From SZUA-186 sp039714155 (GTDB taxonomy: Bacteria > Pseudomonadota > Gammaproteobacteria > UBA9214): a DNA stretch of 64,000 nt. Position numbers and translations under genes: made by a program. The notes beneath the pieces are model-generated. The model made no database searches. It was not told the DNA's origin and worked only from the letters and a program-made list of their open reading frames with translations. The stretch is from the NCBI GenBank assembly GCA_039714155.1, contig JBDLJX010000002.1, positions 1 to 64,000 on the forward strand, written 5' to 3'. Positions 18,449-26,210 of this stretch are shown piece after piece; position 1 is the first letter of the stretch; every line of letters begins with the position of its first letter.

Positions 18449-18639
18449 TACTCCTTTATGCTGGTAAATCAAGAAGGGGATTATTCGGTCGCCTTTACCT
18501 GTGACGCTAATATTGATGACAATGTTAAGGATGCTGATACTGACCCAACTGATGGGACGGTGGAATTGTTGGTGAAACAATGGCCACTATCACGGCAGGT
18601 ATGACAACCATGCATGATTTCCAAATACCAACTCCATAG
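18449..18639 (+). pseudogene. Remnant resembling the C-terminus of a DUF4382-type lipoprotein
   Basis: Just after the 219-residue gene, a short frame reads VNQEGDYSVAFTCDANIDD and then, after a frame change near base 18565, VGETMATITAGMTTMHDF up to a TAG at 18637. The GDYxVAFTC...TVTAGxTT pattern recalls the end of DUF4382-type proteins. Neither start nor bulk of such a gene is present, so this looks like debris. It accounts for half of the 382-base gap before the NERD gene. Confidence 0.35.
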
Positions 18640-18665
18640 CTACTGATAAATCATTATCTACTCAG

Positions 18666-18703
18666 CGGCGGCATTTGTTAACCCAATAGGCGCCGTTTTG
18701 TTA
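18666..18703 (+). terminator. Weak hairpin with T-rich tail
   Basis: CGGCG and CGCCG pair around a 20-base loop, followed by TTTTGTTAT. The stem is short and the loop long, so it is a weak candidate for ending transcription upstream of the NERD gene. Confidence 0.3.
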
Positions 18704-18823
18704 TCGAGAATGGCAACTATCGGTCGAAATCGAGAGATCAACCGAAATTTAGGCGGTTGGGAACAAATTTCTGAAAACGCCTGGTAGTCGACGGACAAAT
18801 TACCTCATAGATACGGTTCACTG

Positions 18824-19426
18824 GTGTCCACCATGATGGATATGTTCCCGATCTGGACAGAGAGTCTCGCAACAGGTGCCCAGCTTTGGGTGGCCGGGCT
18901 GTTGATCCTGGTATTACTGCTGATTCTAATGTACCTGTTACGCAATCCCCTGCGCTATTGGCGGGAGGGACGCAGAATCACTCAGGGGGTAAAACGGCTC
19001 GGCGCCCGGATGCTGCGCAATGTAAATTTTCCGGACGGCATGGGCGGTGAAATTAGCATCGATTTTCTGATGCTGTCCACCGATGCAATACTGGTGATTG
19101 GCGTCAGACGCTATGACGGGATGATATTCGGAGGTGCGCAGACTGATGAATGGACCCAGACCATTAACAGCCGCAGCTACAAATTCCCCAATCCAGATAA
19201 CTACCTTTTACAGCAAGTCAGCGCCGTCAAAAGTATTGTCCCTGAGACTCCAGTCAAGGGTATGCATCTATTCACCGATAATGCTTTATTTCCCTGGGAC
19301 AAGCCGTCCAATGTGCTGCAAGTTAAGGATCTGCGCAGTAGCAGAACCCGTCGTCCCAAGCTGAAAAACATACCCGCGGAACTACGTGCGGCGTGGACAC
19401 AAATCACGCGATCCTTGAACCAATAA
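18824..19426 (+). CDS. Membrane-anchored NERD-domain protein
   Basis: 200 residues. One N-terminal membrane helix at about 20-40 (LWVAGLLILVLLLILMYLL) is followed by a NERD (nuclease-related) domain: RMLRNVNFPDGMGGEISIDFLML, ILVIGVRRYDGMIFGG, DEWTQ, and the NPDNYLLQQVSAVKSIV segment. NERD domains belong to the restriction-endonuclease-like superfamily; here the usual Glu-x-Lys of the ETK motif reads GVR, so catalysis is doubtful. It stands alone on the plus strand at the right end of the accessory block. Confidence 0.7.
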   Translation: MSTMMDMFPIWTESLATGAQLWVAGLLILVLLLILMYLLRNPLRYWREGRRITQGVKRLGARMLRNVNFPDGMGGEISIDFLMLSTDAILVIGVRRYDGMIFGGAQTDEWTQTINSRSYKFPNPDNYLLQQVSAVKSIVPETPVKGMHLFTDNALFPWDKPSNVLQVKDLRSSRTRRPKLKNIPAELRAAWTQITRSLNQ

Positions 19427-19443
19427 CCAATAACAAGGGGAAG

Positions 19444-19497
19444 AATTACTGTAGGCGTCGTGGCACTGGTCCGGGAGTATCGCCGGAAACAGTAATT
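19444..19497. repeat. 54-base inverted repeat
   Basis: AATTACTGT and ACAGTAATT are perfect inverted arms enclosing a second pair, GGCG and CGCC. The unit lies 17 bases after the NERD stop codon and could be a structured 3' end or a short repeat element. Confidence 0.4.
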
Positions 19498-19506
19498 ACC
19501 TTTGTT

Positions 19507-19532
19507 GTCACCTGCCTTTCAAAACAGGTGAC
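19507..19532. repeat. Perfect 8-base hairpin
   Basis: GTCACCTG and CAGGTGAC pair around a 10-base loop. There is no T tract on the plus side. It lies in the 245-base gap between the NERD gene and the convergent GATase gene. Confidence 0.4.
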
Positions 19533-19557
19533 ATTAATTACAAATAAATAATAACGA

Positions 19558-19578
19558 GGCTCCTTCGGGAGCCATTTT
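19558..19578 (+). terminator. Rho-independent terminator after the NERD gene
   Basis: GGCTCC-TTCG-GGAGCC forms a six-pair stem with a UUCG tetraloop, followed by ATTTT. It ends plus-strand transcription at the right edge of the accessory block. Confidence 0.7.
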
Positions 19579-19671
19579 CGTGTGGACGTAAAGGTCGTGT
19601 TTTGGCCGGTTCCGGTCCATTAATGGCATTGTTTTTCTTTGCGCCCTGGCGTCTTTGCGCGGTATCTGTTT

Positions 19672-20379
19672 TTAACTATCCAGCAGTGGCCGCAGCCAGC
19701 GCAAATACAGTGCATCTGCTACCTGTTGCAGTTCTGGTACACGGACATTCAGTCCTGATATCATCTCGGCCGCACTTTGCACACTTGCCGACGGCTGCCT
19801 GAGTTCATCTTCATATAATGCCGCCCACTCGCTGACCATCGCTGCGGTCATTTCCACATGGCATTGCACGGCGAGGATGTTGCCCACGGCAAATCCCTGG
19901 TGGGGACACCAGTCATTTTCGAGGATGACCTCGGCACCATCAGGAATGGAAAAGGTTTCGCCGTGCCAGTGAAACAGGGTTGCTTCATCCGCTACGTCTG
20001 CCAGCCATTCTGTTGCCGTGGCAGTCCGGGACTTGCGAACCGGGTGCCAGCCGATTTCCTTCACCGGGTTGGCGCTGATTTCGCCGCCAAGTGCCTTGCT
20101 GATGAGTTGTCCACCAAGGCAGTGCCCGAGTACGGGTAACCGGCGTTCGGCACCTTCACGAATCAGGTCAAGTTCCTGTGCGATCCACGGCAGTGGGTCG
20201 TTAACGCTCATCGGGCCACCCATGAGGACCAGTCCGGAACAGTCCTGCGTATCCGTGGGTAGTGCCTCGTCCCGGTCGATGGCAATCAGGCGGACAGGGA
20301 TATCGTATCGTGCCAGTACCTCGGCAAGATAGCCCGGGCCTTCGCATTCGATGTGGCGAAATATATACAGAGGTTTCAT
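19672..20379 (-). CDS. Class I glutamine amidotransferase-like protein
   Basis: 235 residues with the GuaA-like GATase fold. The nucleophile elbow GHCLGGQ places Cys87, and CHVEMT places the His175/Glu177 pair, so the triad is complete. An LMGGPMSVND segment forms the oxyanion region. No synthetase domain is fused, so this is a stand-alone member that may hydrolyse glutamine or a related gamma-glutamyl compound; the substrate cannot be read from sequence. It is divergent from the protease gene with 41 bases between them. Confidence 0.85.
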   Translation of the reverse strand: MKPLYIFRHIECEGPGYLAEVLARYDIPVRLIAIDRDEALPTDTQDCSGLVLMGGPMSVNDPLPWIAQELDLIREGAERRLPVLGHCLGGQLISKALGGEISANPVKEIGWHPVRKSRTATATEWLADVADEATLFHWHGETFSIPDGAEVILENDWCPHQGFAVGNILAVQCHVEMTAAMVSEWAALYEDELRQPSASVQSAAEMISGLNVRVPELQQVADALYLRWLRPLLDS

Positions 20380-20420
20380 AATGGGCTGCAGTCCTTATCA
20401 GAGCGCTATACCTTCAGTCG

Positions 20421-21074
20421 ATGCCATTATCCAGAATTATCGCCATGGTCACAGTGCTATGCCTGCTTATGGCCGGTATTACTTTGGCAGCACCGGATGT
20501 CAGGGTGGTTGGCCTGTTCAAGGGCCGTGCCGTGGTCACAATCGATGGCAAGCAACGCATCCTGCGGGTCGGTCAGACCAGTCCGGAAGGTGTGAAGCTG
20601 GTGTCCGCGGACAGTGATTCTGCCGTACTCGCCGTGGACGGCCGGGAAATCAGGGCAACGCTGGACGGGCGTGTCAGTGCGCGCAAGAAGTCACCGGTTA
20701 AAACCGAGGTCCAGATCCGTCGCAACAACACGGGCATGTATACCACGGTGGGCAGTATTAATGGCCTGCCTGTCAGTTTCCTGGTCGATACCGGCGCCAC
20801 CCAGATTGCCATGAATGCAGCGCACGCGCGCAGGCTCGGTGTCGATCACCGGGTTGTCGGTGAGCCAACAGCGGTAACAACTGCATCCAGGGTTGAGCGT
20901 GCCTGGCTGGTCAATCTCGACACGGTCAAGGTCGGCGAGATCGAGTTGCGCAATGTGGCTGCCGTGGTGCTGGAGGGTCGCCAACCCGATACCATCCTGC
21001 TGGGGATGTCCTATCTTGGCAGGCTGGAAATCAGGAATGAAGGCCAGCTGCTGACGCTACGGAAGAAATACTGA
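20421..21074 (+). CDS. Retropepsin-like aspartic protease, exported (clan AA)
   Basis: 217 residues. A signal peptide (about 1-23) is followed by a short SH3-like or PDZ-like region and a single retropepsin-type domain with VDTGATQIAMN, catalytic Asp123, and the second hydrophobic-Gly motif LLGMSYL near the C-terminus. As in retroviral proteases it should act as a dimer, here in the periplasm. The family (TIGR02281-like) is widespread in proteobacteria and its natural substrates are mostly unknown. Confidence 0.85.
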   Translation: MPLSRIIAMVTVLCLLMAGITLAAPDVRVVGLFKGRAVVTIDGKQRILRVGQTSPEGVKLVSADSDSAVLAVDGREIRATLDGRVSARKKSPVKTEVQIRRNNTGMYTTVGSINGLPVSFLVDTGATQIAMNAAHARRLGVDHRVVGEPTAVTTASRVERAWLVNLDTVKVGEIELRNVAAVVLEGRQPDTILLGMSYLGRLEIRNEGQLLTLRKKY

Positions 21075-21108
21075 ATGGGCTAGCCCGGGAACGGACAGGC
21101 ACCTCGGC

Positions 21109-21927
21109 TCAGTCGTCCTGTTTTACGTGCTCGATCATGGCATAGGCCGAGTGATTGTGAATGGATTCGAAATTTTCCGATTCCACAACGTAGGCGGCAA
21201 TACGGTCGTCTTCATTCAGGCGTGTTGCAATATCACGTACCATGTCTTCTACAAATTTCGGATTGTCGTAGGCCTTTTCGGTGACATACTTTTCGTCAGG
21301 CCGTTTCAGCAGGCCATAGAGTTCACAGGAGGCCTGCTCCTCGATCAGGTCAATCAGGTCCTCGATCCAGACAAAACCGCGCGTCTCTGCGCTGACCGTG
21401 ACATGGGAGCGCTGGTTGTGTGCGCCGTAATCGGAAATTTTCTTCGAGCACGGACATAGCGAGGTTACCGGCACCACCACCTTGATGTTCATCTTCGGTT
21501 TGCCGTCGATAATCTCGCCGATCAGGCCCACCTCGTAGTCCATCAGACTTTCCACACCGGAAATCGGTGCAGCCTTGTTGATGAAGTAATGAAAGCCCAT
21601 CTCGATATGACCGGAGTCTGCCTCGAGGCGTTTGGTCATCTCGTGCAGCATTTCCTTGAAGGAGTCGACCGTGATTTCACGCTCGTGCAGATTGAGAATC
21701 TCTACAAAGCGTGACATGTGCGTGCCCTTGAAGTTGTGCGGCAGGTTCACGTACATGTTGAAGGTGGCTATGGTGTGCTGTTCGCCTTCGGAGCGGTCCT
21801 TGACACGGACGGGGTGGCGAATGTCCTTGATGCCAACCTTGTCGATCGGGATCTGGCGGGTGTCCGCGCTGCTTTGTATATCAGCGATGGCGTCGTTTGC
21901 GGTATTGGCCAGTTCGGTGGATTTCAT
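21109..21927 (-). CDS. folE2: GTP cyclohydrolase FolE2 (type IB)
   Basis: Converts GTP to 7,8-dihydroneopterin triphosphate for folate or queuosine synthesis; unlike FolE it can use metals other than zinc. The 272 residues are full length. Motifs include GTHMSRFVEIL, the VVPVTSLCPCSKKISDYGAHNQRSHV block with the catalytic Cys, and the closing ESIHNHSAYAMI. It is convergent with the protease gene. A 256-base gap separates it from ispA, where nothing clear is seen. Confidence 0.96.
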   Translation of the reverse strand: MKSTELANTANDAIADIQSSADTRQIPIDKVGIKDIRHPVRVKDRSEGEQHTIATFNMYVNLPHNFKGTHMSRFVEILNLHEREITVDSFKEMLHEMTKRLEADSGHIEMGFHYFINKAAPISGVESLMDYEVGLIGEIIDGKPKMNIKVVVPVTSLCPCSKKISDYGAHNQRSHVTVSAETRGFVWIEDLIDLIEEQASCELYGLLKRPDEKYVTEKAYDNPKFVEDMVRDIATRLNEDDRIAAYVVESENFESIHNHSAYAMIEHVKQDD

Positions 21928-22183
21928 TGGCTGTAGTCCGGATTGGTGTGGTGTAACGGATGGTTGGAGCGCATCTGTCAGGTGTCAATATTTTTACACC
22001 GCATCGAGTAGCGCGCAAGGTTACCGGTGAGTTACTGCCAGGGGAACATGCAATTGCAGGTATTCCCGTGAAAAGCACCGGTATTGTTGCCGGAATCAAC
22101 TCGCGATATTCCTGAGCAAGTAACTCGGATATTACCCTGATTACCGGCCTGTTTCAATTGGGAAAGTTCAGGGAAGGATAGAT

Positions 22184-23092
22184 TTATCTATCTCTTTCAA
22201 TGATATACAGGGAGATGTGGCGCAGGGGATCGGCCGTCTCGGCAAATATACTGAGGCTCTCCATGGCATCCTCGTGCAACTCGGTGGCCCGCTGCCGGGA
22301 GGCATTCATGCCGATCAGCGCCGGGTAGGTGGATTTCTCCTGCAACTGGTCGGCACCGCTGCGTTTGCCCAGTGTATCGGTCTCGCCTTCGACATCGAGG
22401 ATGTCATCACGAATCTGGAAGGCCAGTCCGATGCACTTGGCGTAGTGGTCCAGGCGATCCAGCGTCGATGGCTCCAGGTCTTCTACGGTAAGTGCACCGA
22501 GCACCACACTGGCACGAATCAGTGCACCGGTCTTGTGGATATGCATGTCTTCCAGTTCGGCAATTTCCAGCTGCCGGCCAGCTGCCTCCAGATCGATGGT
22601 CTGGCCACCAGCCATGCCACGCGAACCAGCCGCCAGTGCCAGGGTCTCGACCATGCGCTGGCGGGTCGGGTTGGCAGACAGGTGGTTGTCGTGAGCCAGC
22701 ACGTAAAATGCCAGAGATTGCAGGGCATCCCCTGCCAGGATTGCGTTGGCCTCGCCGAAGGCCTTGTGACAGCTGGGCTTGCCGCGGCGCAGGTCATCAT
22801 CGTCCATGGACGGCAGGTCGTCGTGAATCAGTGAATAGGTGTGCATCAGTTCGATGGCGCAGGCCGGGCCATCCAGGACCTTCCATGCAGTGCCAACGGC
22901 CTGACCGCTGGCATACACCAGGGTTGGCCGGATGCGTTTGCCGCCATCGAACACGGCATAACGCATGGCGTCATGCAGGCTGGCGGGATGCGTGCCGGCA
23001 GGTGGCAGCCAGTGGTACAAGGCAGATTCCAGGCGTGCCTGGCAGTCTGCCATGAAGGATCGCAGGGCAGGGTCAGCTGGTTTCACTGTCAA
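22184..23092 (-). CDS. ispA: Farnesyl diphosphate synthase
   Basis: Short-chain polyprenyl synthase making farnesyl diphosphate from isopentenyl and dimethylallyl diphosphates. The 302 residues contain the first Asp-rich motif DDLPSMDDDDLRRGKPSCHK and the second DDILDVEGETDTLGKR, with GGKRIRP upstream. Its start overlaps xseB by 20 bases, the standard xseB-ispA arrangement. dxs, which often follows ispA, is not present here. Confidence 0.97.
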   Translation of the reverse strand: MTVKPADPALRSFMADCQARLESALYHWLPPAGTHPASLHDAMRYAVFDGGKRIRPTLVYASGQAVGTAWKVLDGPACAIELMHTYSLIHDDLPSMDDDDLRRGKPSCHKAFGEANAILAGDALQSLAFYVLAHDNHLSANPTRQRMVETLALAAGSRGMAGGQTIDLEAAGRQLEIAELEDMHIHKTGALIRASVVLGALTVEDLEPSTLDRLDHYAKCIGLAFQIRDDILDVEGETDTLGKRSGADQLQEKSTYPALIGMNASRQRATELHEDAMESLSIFAETADPLRHISLYIIERDR

Positions 23093-23315
23093 AGGGTACG
23101 ATGTCTTCCTGGCCGTTTTTCTTCAGCAGCATCTCAACTTTCTGTTCAGCGTCCTTGAGCGCCTGCTGGCAACTGCGGGTCAGCTGGATACCGCGTTCAA
23201 AATGCTGCAGGGATTCCTCCAGACTCAGATCGCCCTGTTCCATTTTCTCAACCAGGGCCTCAAGTTCCTTGAGGGATGCTTCAAACGGGGGAGTTTTATC
23301 AGTTTTTTTCGCCAT
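23073..23315 (-). CDS. xseB: Exodeoxyribonuclease VII small subunit
   Basis: 80 residues. The family signature FEASLKELEALVEKMEQGDLSLEESLQHFERG is complete. It pairs with XseA in a nuclease that degrades single-stranded DNA into oligonucleotides. It overlaps ispA by 20 bases. Confidence 0.95.
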   Translation of the reverse strand: MAKKTDKTPPFEASLKELEALVEKMEQGDLSLEESLQHFERGIQLTRSCQQALKDAEQKVEMLLKKNGQEDIVPFDSETS

Positions 23316-23405
23316 GGCTTGAATCTTTGCTGTAATCCGCTTACGTTACCCCAGCGTAGCGCCAAGGGCAATTTGATCGCTACCGGAAAGACTGAATAAC
23401 AGGGC

Positions 23406-23434
23406 TTGACAGTGCCGGTACTGAAGTCTAATGT
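23406..23434 (+). promoter_or_regulatory. Sigma-70 type promoter of the rubrerythrin operon
   Basis: TTGACA (23406-23411) is a perfect -35 box, 17 bases from TAATGT (23429-23434), a good -10 box. Transcription should start near 23441, about 80 bases before the rubrerythrin ATG. Confidence 0.7.
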
Positions 23435-23455
23435 TCCTTATTAGACACGGTCTAA
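23426..23455 (+). promoter_or_regulatory. Palindromic operator over the -10 box and transcription start
   Basis: Three GTCTAA half-sites lie here. GTCTAAT-N7-ATTAGAC spans 23426-23446, and TTAGAC-ACG-GTCTAA spans 23441-23455. The second is a 15-base palindrome of the 7-1-7 form used by Fur/PerR proteins, with TTA and TAA ends. Because it covers the start point it should repress. Peroxide control by a PerR-like protein is an inference from form and from the gene served. Confidence 0.55.
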
Positions 23456-23521
23456 GTTATTAGGGGCTGGGGTCCGGATTGATATACAAGTTGATATATA
23501 TGACACCATGAGGATTGAATT

Positions 23522-23941
23522 ATGGATTTAAAAGGTAGTTCCACAGAGCAAAACCTGAAAGATGCATTTTCCGGTGAGTCCCAGGCAAATCGCCGTTACC
23601 TGTATTTTGCATCCAAGGCTGATGTTGAAGGCTATAACGATGTCGCCGCGGTATTTCGCTCAACCGCAGAAGGCGAAACCGGCCACGCCCATGGACACCT
23701 TGAATACCTCGAGGAGGTTGGCGACCCGGCGACCGGCCTGCCAATCGGTGGCACCGGCGACAACCTGAAGGCCGCCATTGCCGGTGAAACCCACGAATAC
23801 ACCGATATGTATCCGGGCATGGCGAAGTCTGCCCGTGACGAGGGTTTTGACGAAATCGCCGACTGGTTTGAAACGCTGGCGAAGGCCGAGCGGTCGCATG
23901 CCAACCGGTTTCAGAAAGCACTGGACGCACTGGATGACTGA
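23522..23941 (+). CDS. Rubrerythrin (diiron domain only)
   Basis: Non-heme diiron protein that reduces hydrogen peroxide in the cytoplasm. The 139 residues form a ferritin-like four-helix bundle with ESQANRRYLYFA, ExxH (EGETGHAHGH), GETHEY and AERSHANRF ligand motifs. The usual C-terminal rubredoxin domain (two CxxC) is absent, so an outside electron donor is needed. The neighbouring CCG-type Fe-S oxidoreductase and DUF3501 genes form a set that recurs with rubrerythrin in proteobacteria, and the former is a candidate donor. A Shine-Dalgarno AGGA lies eight bases before the ATG. Confidence 0.93.
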   Translation: MDLKGSSTEQNLKDAFSGESQANRRYLYFASKADVEGYNDVAAVFRSTAEGETGHAHGHLEYLEEVGDPATGLPIGGTGDNLKAAIAGETHEYTDMYPGMAKSARDEGFDEIADWFETLAKAERSHANRFQKALDALDD

Positions 23942-23965
23942 GCCATCGTCTTTCGGTCATGATCG

Positions 23966-23986
23966 GGGGCCGGCCTTGCCGGCCCC
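23966..23986 (+). terminator. GC hairpin between rubrerythrin and the Fe-S oxidoreductase
   Basis: GGGGCCGGC-CTT-GCCGGCCCC forms a nine-pair stem followed by TTCCTG. The T tract is poor, so it may only attenuate read-through or protect the 3' end of the rubrerythrin message. Confidence 0.5.
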
Positions 23987-24021
23987 TTCCTGCTCAGGGG
24001 TTAGCCGGTAGGGAATTCACC

Positions 24022-25368
24022 ATGGCATCTATAACTGAAGGTAGTCGCGAAGGCAGTCTGGAAGCGCCGACCCGGTATCCGATTGACTGGACCAGTGAGT
24101 GTTTCTACGACGAAGAGGATTTATATAAGGAACTCGAGCGGGTCTATGGCATTTGTCATGGTTGCCGCCGTTGCTTCAACCTTTGTAATGCCTTTCCGAC
24201 ACTATTCGATGCCATTGACGAGTCTGGCACCATGGAGCTCGATGGTGTTGCGCGTGAGGTCTACTGGGATGTTGTCGATCATTGTTACCTGTGTGACATG
24301 TGCTACATGACCAAGTGCCCGTATGTACCGCCGCACGAATGGAACGTCGATTTCCCGCACCTGATGCTGCGTTCCAAGGCAGTGAAGTTCAAACAGGGCA
24401 AGACCCGTCCACGCGACAAGCTGCTGACCTCGACCGACACCGTTGGCAAGCTGGCCGGCATCCCGATCATTACCCGGGCCGTCAATGCCACCAACAAGTC
24501 TGCCACCGGACGCAAGCTGGTGGAGAAGCTGCTCTCGGTTGACCCGGATGCGGTGCTGCCGGAATACCATTCAAAAACCTTGCGCAAGCGCGTGGGCAAA
24601 TTGAAGAGCCGGGATACCGGTGGCGTGGCGGCCGGTCCGACACAGGGCAGGGTGGCGCTGTTTGCGACCTGTTACTGCAACTACAATGAGCCGCGTATCG
24701 GCAAGGACCTGGTTGCCGTGTATGAGCACAACAATATCCCGGTCACCATTGCACCGAAGGAACAGTGCTGCGGTATGCCGAAACTCGAACTGGGTGACCT
24801 GGAAGCCGTGCGCAAGGCGAAAGCAGTGAATATCCCGGCGCTGGTGAAACTGATTGATGCCGGCTGGGACATCGTTGCGCCGGTGCCGTCCTGTGTGCTG
24901 ATGTTCAAGCAGGAACTGCCATTGATGTTCCCGGATGATGCGGATGTCATCAAGGTGCGGGATGCAATCTACGATCCGTTTGAGTACCTGATGCTGCGCC
25001 ACAAGTACGACAAGCTGAATACCGATTTCAGGACGCCTCTTGGCAAGATTTCCTATCATGTTGCCTGTCACCTGCGGGTGCAGAATATCGGCATGAAGAC
25101 GCGTGACCTGCTGCAGCTGGTGCCGGATACCCAAGTGGAAGCGATCGAGCGCTGTTCCGGTCATGATGGTACCTACGCGGTCAAGAGCGAGTGCCACGAT
25201 ATTTCCATGAAGATCTGCCGGCCGGTGGCCAACCGGATAGCCAGGGCCGAGGCCGATCATTACAGCAGTGATTGCCCGATGGCCGGACACCAGATCGAAA
25301 ACTGCCTGAAGAATGGCAGCAAGCCGGAACATCCACTGTCGCTGCTGCGCATGGCGTACGGGATTTAG
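24022..25368 (+). CDS. CCG-type Fe-S oxidoreductase (heterodisulfide reductase-related, GlpC-like)
   Basis: 448 residues from the ATG at 24022, chosen over 23959 because the extra residues would be encoded inside the upstream hairpin. Two 4Fe-4S motifs lie near the N-terminus (CHGCRRCFNLC and CYLCDMCYMTKCP). Two CCG-type cysteine blocks follow (CCGMPK and a diverged CHLRVQ), then ATCYCNYNEPR and CSGHDGTY. It probably carries electrons to rubrerythrin or reduces a disulfide; the donor is unknown. This gene and DUF3501 are conserved partners of rubrerythrin. Confidence 0.88.
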   Translation: MASITEGSREGSLEAPTRYPIDWTSECFYDEEDLYKELERVYGICHGCRRCFNLCNAFPTLFDAIDESGTMELDGVAREVYWDVVDHCYLCDMCYMTKCPYVPPHEWNVDFPHLMLRSKAVKFKQGKTRPRDKLLTSTDTVGKLAGIPIITRAVNATNKSATGRKLVEKLLSVDPDAVLPEYHSKTLRKRVGKLKSRDTGGVAAGPTQGRVALFATCYCNYNEPRIGKDLVAVYEHNNIPVTIAPKEQCCGMPKLELGDLEAVRKAKAVNIPALVKLIDAGWDIVAPVPSCVLMFKQELPLMFPDDADVIKVRDAIYDPFEYLMLRHKYDKLNTDFRTPLGKISYHVACHLRVQNIGMKTRDLLQLVPDTQVEAIERCSGHDGTYAVKSECHDISMKICRPVANRIARAEADHYSSDCPMAGHQIENCLKNGSKPEHPLSLLRMAYGI

Positions 25369-25386
25369 GTGTTTACCAAAGTGTAC

Positions 25387-25496
25387 ATAAGTTAGCCGGC
25401 ATAACCTTACGGGACACGCTGCAAATACATCCTTGTACGCTCAATGGCCGCGTCCATGCGGCCAATGGTCCCGAAAGCTTATGCCGGCTAACTTAT
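25387..25496. repeat. 110-base inverted-repeat element
   Basis: Left arm 25387-25415 and right arm 25468-25496 are 29-base imperfect inverted copies (ATAAGTTAGCCGGCATAA ... GGGAC), differing at only two or three positions. Inside, GGCCGC and GCGGCC form a second hairpin. It lies in the 176-base gap between the Fe-S oxidoreductase and DUF3501 genes. The structure fits a REP-like or MITE-like element without a coding region. Confidence 0.65.
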
Positions 25497-25544
25497 ATAC
25501 TTATTAAGTATCACTGCAGAGGCACAGGCAAGAAGGTATTGACG

Positions 25545-26129
25545 ATGGAAAAACTTACCCGCAATGATCTCTACAGCCTCGAGCAATATGCCGGGGCGCG
25601 CCAGGATTTCCGTGCCAGCGTTATGGCGCACAAGAAAAACCGCAAAATACATATCGGCCCGTCGGCGACGGTGTACTTTGAAGATCGTCAGACAGTCCAG
25701 TACCAGGTACAGGAAATGCTGCGCATCGAACGCATCTTCGAAGCTGCGGGTATCGAGGAAGAGCTGGCGGCTTACAATCCACTGATCCCGGATGGCAGCA
25801 ACTGGAAGGCCACCTTCATGATTGAGGAGCCGGACGTGGAGAAACGTCGCGAACTGCTTGCCGGGATGACTGGCATCGAAGACCGGGTCTGGGCCAGGGT
25901 TGATGGTCAAGAGCCGGTCTATGCTATCGCTGATGAAGACCTGGAACGTGCTACGGAAGAGAAGACCTCGTCAGTACATTTTCTGCGGTTTGAACTGACA
26001 GCAGACATGGTTGAGGCGCTAAAGGGCGGTGCATCACTGTCAACGGGTATCGATCACAATCACTATAACTACCAGGTCGAGCCGGTGGCTGAAAATATCC
26101 GCATGGCACTGGTGGCCGATCTCGCCTGA
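25545..26129 (+). CDS. DUF3501 family protein
   Basis: 194 residues from the ATG at 25545; a frame open back to 25272 has no translation signal and crosses the repeat. Residues about 35-60 (HKKNRKIHIGPSATVYFEDR) and 65-90 (QYQVQEMLRIERIF) fit DUF3501. The function is unknown, and it travels with rubrerythrin and the CCG Fe-S oxidoreductase, so a role in peroxide or iron handling is likely. No membrane helix or signal peptide is present. Confidence 0.88.
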   Translation: MEKLTRNDLYSLEQYAGARQDFRASVMAHKKNRKIHIGPSATVYFEDRQTVQYQVQEMLRIERIFEAAGIEEELAAYNPLIPDGSNWKATFMIEEPDVEKRRELLAGMTGIEDRVWARVDGQEPVYAIADEDLERATEEKTSSVHFLRFELTADMVEALKGGASLSTGIDHNHYNYQVEPVAENIRMALVADLA

Positions 26130-26210
26130 CAGGATGCGGCGTCGTATCAAAATCACGGACTTGCAGCAATACTCGAAATACGGGCGGCGTGGCGCTAAAC
26201 TGCGCTCCCC

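Noticed and set aside
21928..22183. dxs or another gene between ispA and folE2
   Set aside because: The 256-base gap is far too short for dxs, and a 72-codon frame there has no motif or ribosome site.
25387..25496. CRISPR array
   Set aside because: Only one inverted pair exists; there are no regularly spaced direct repeats.
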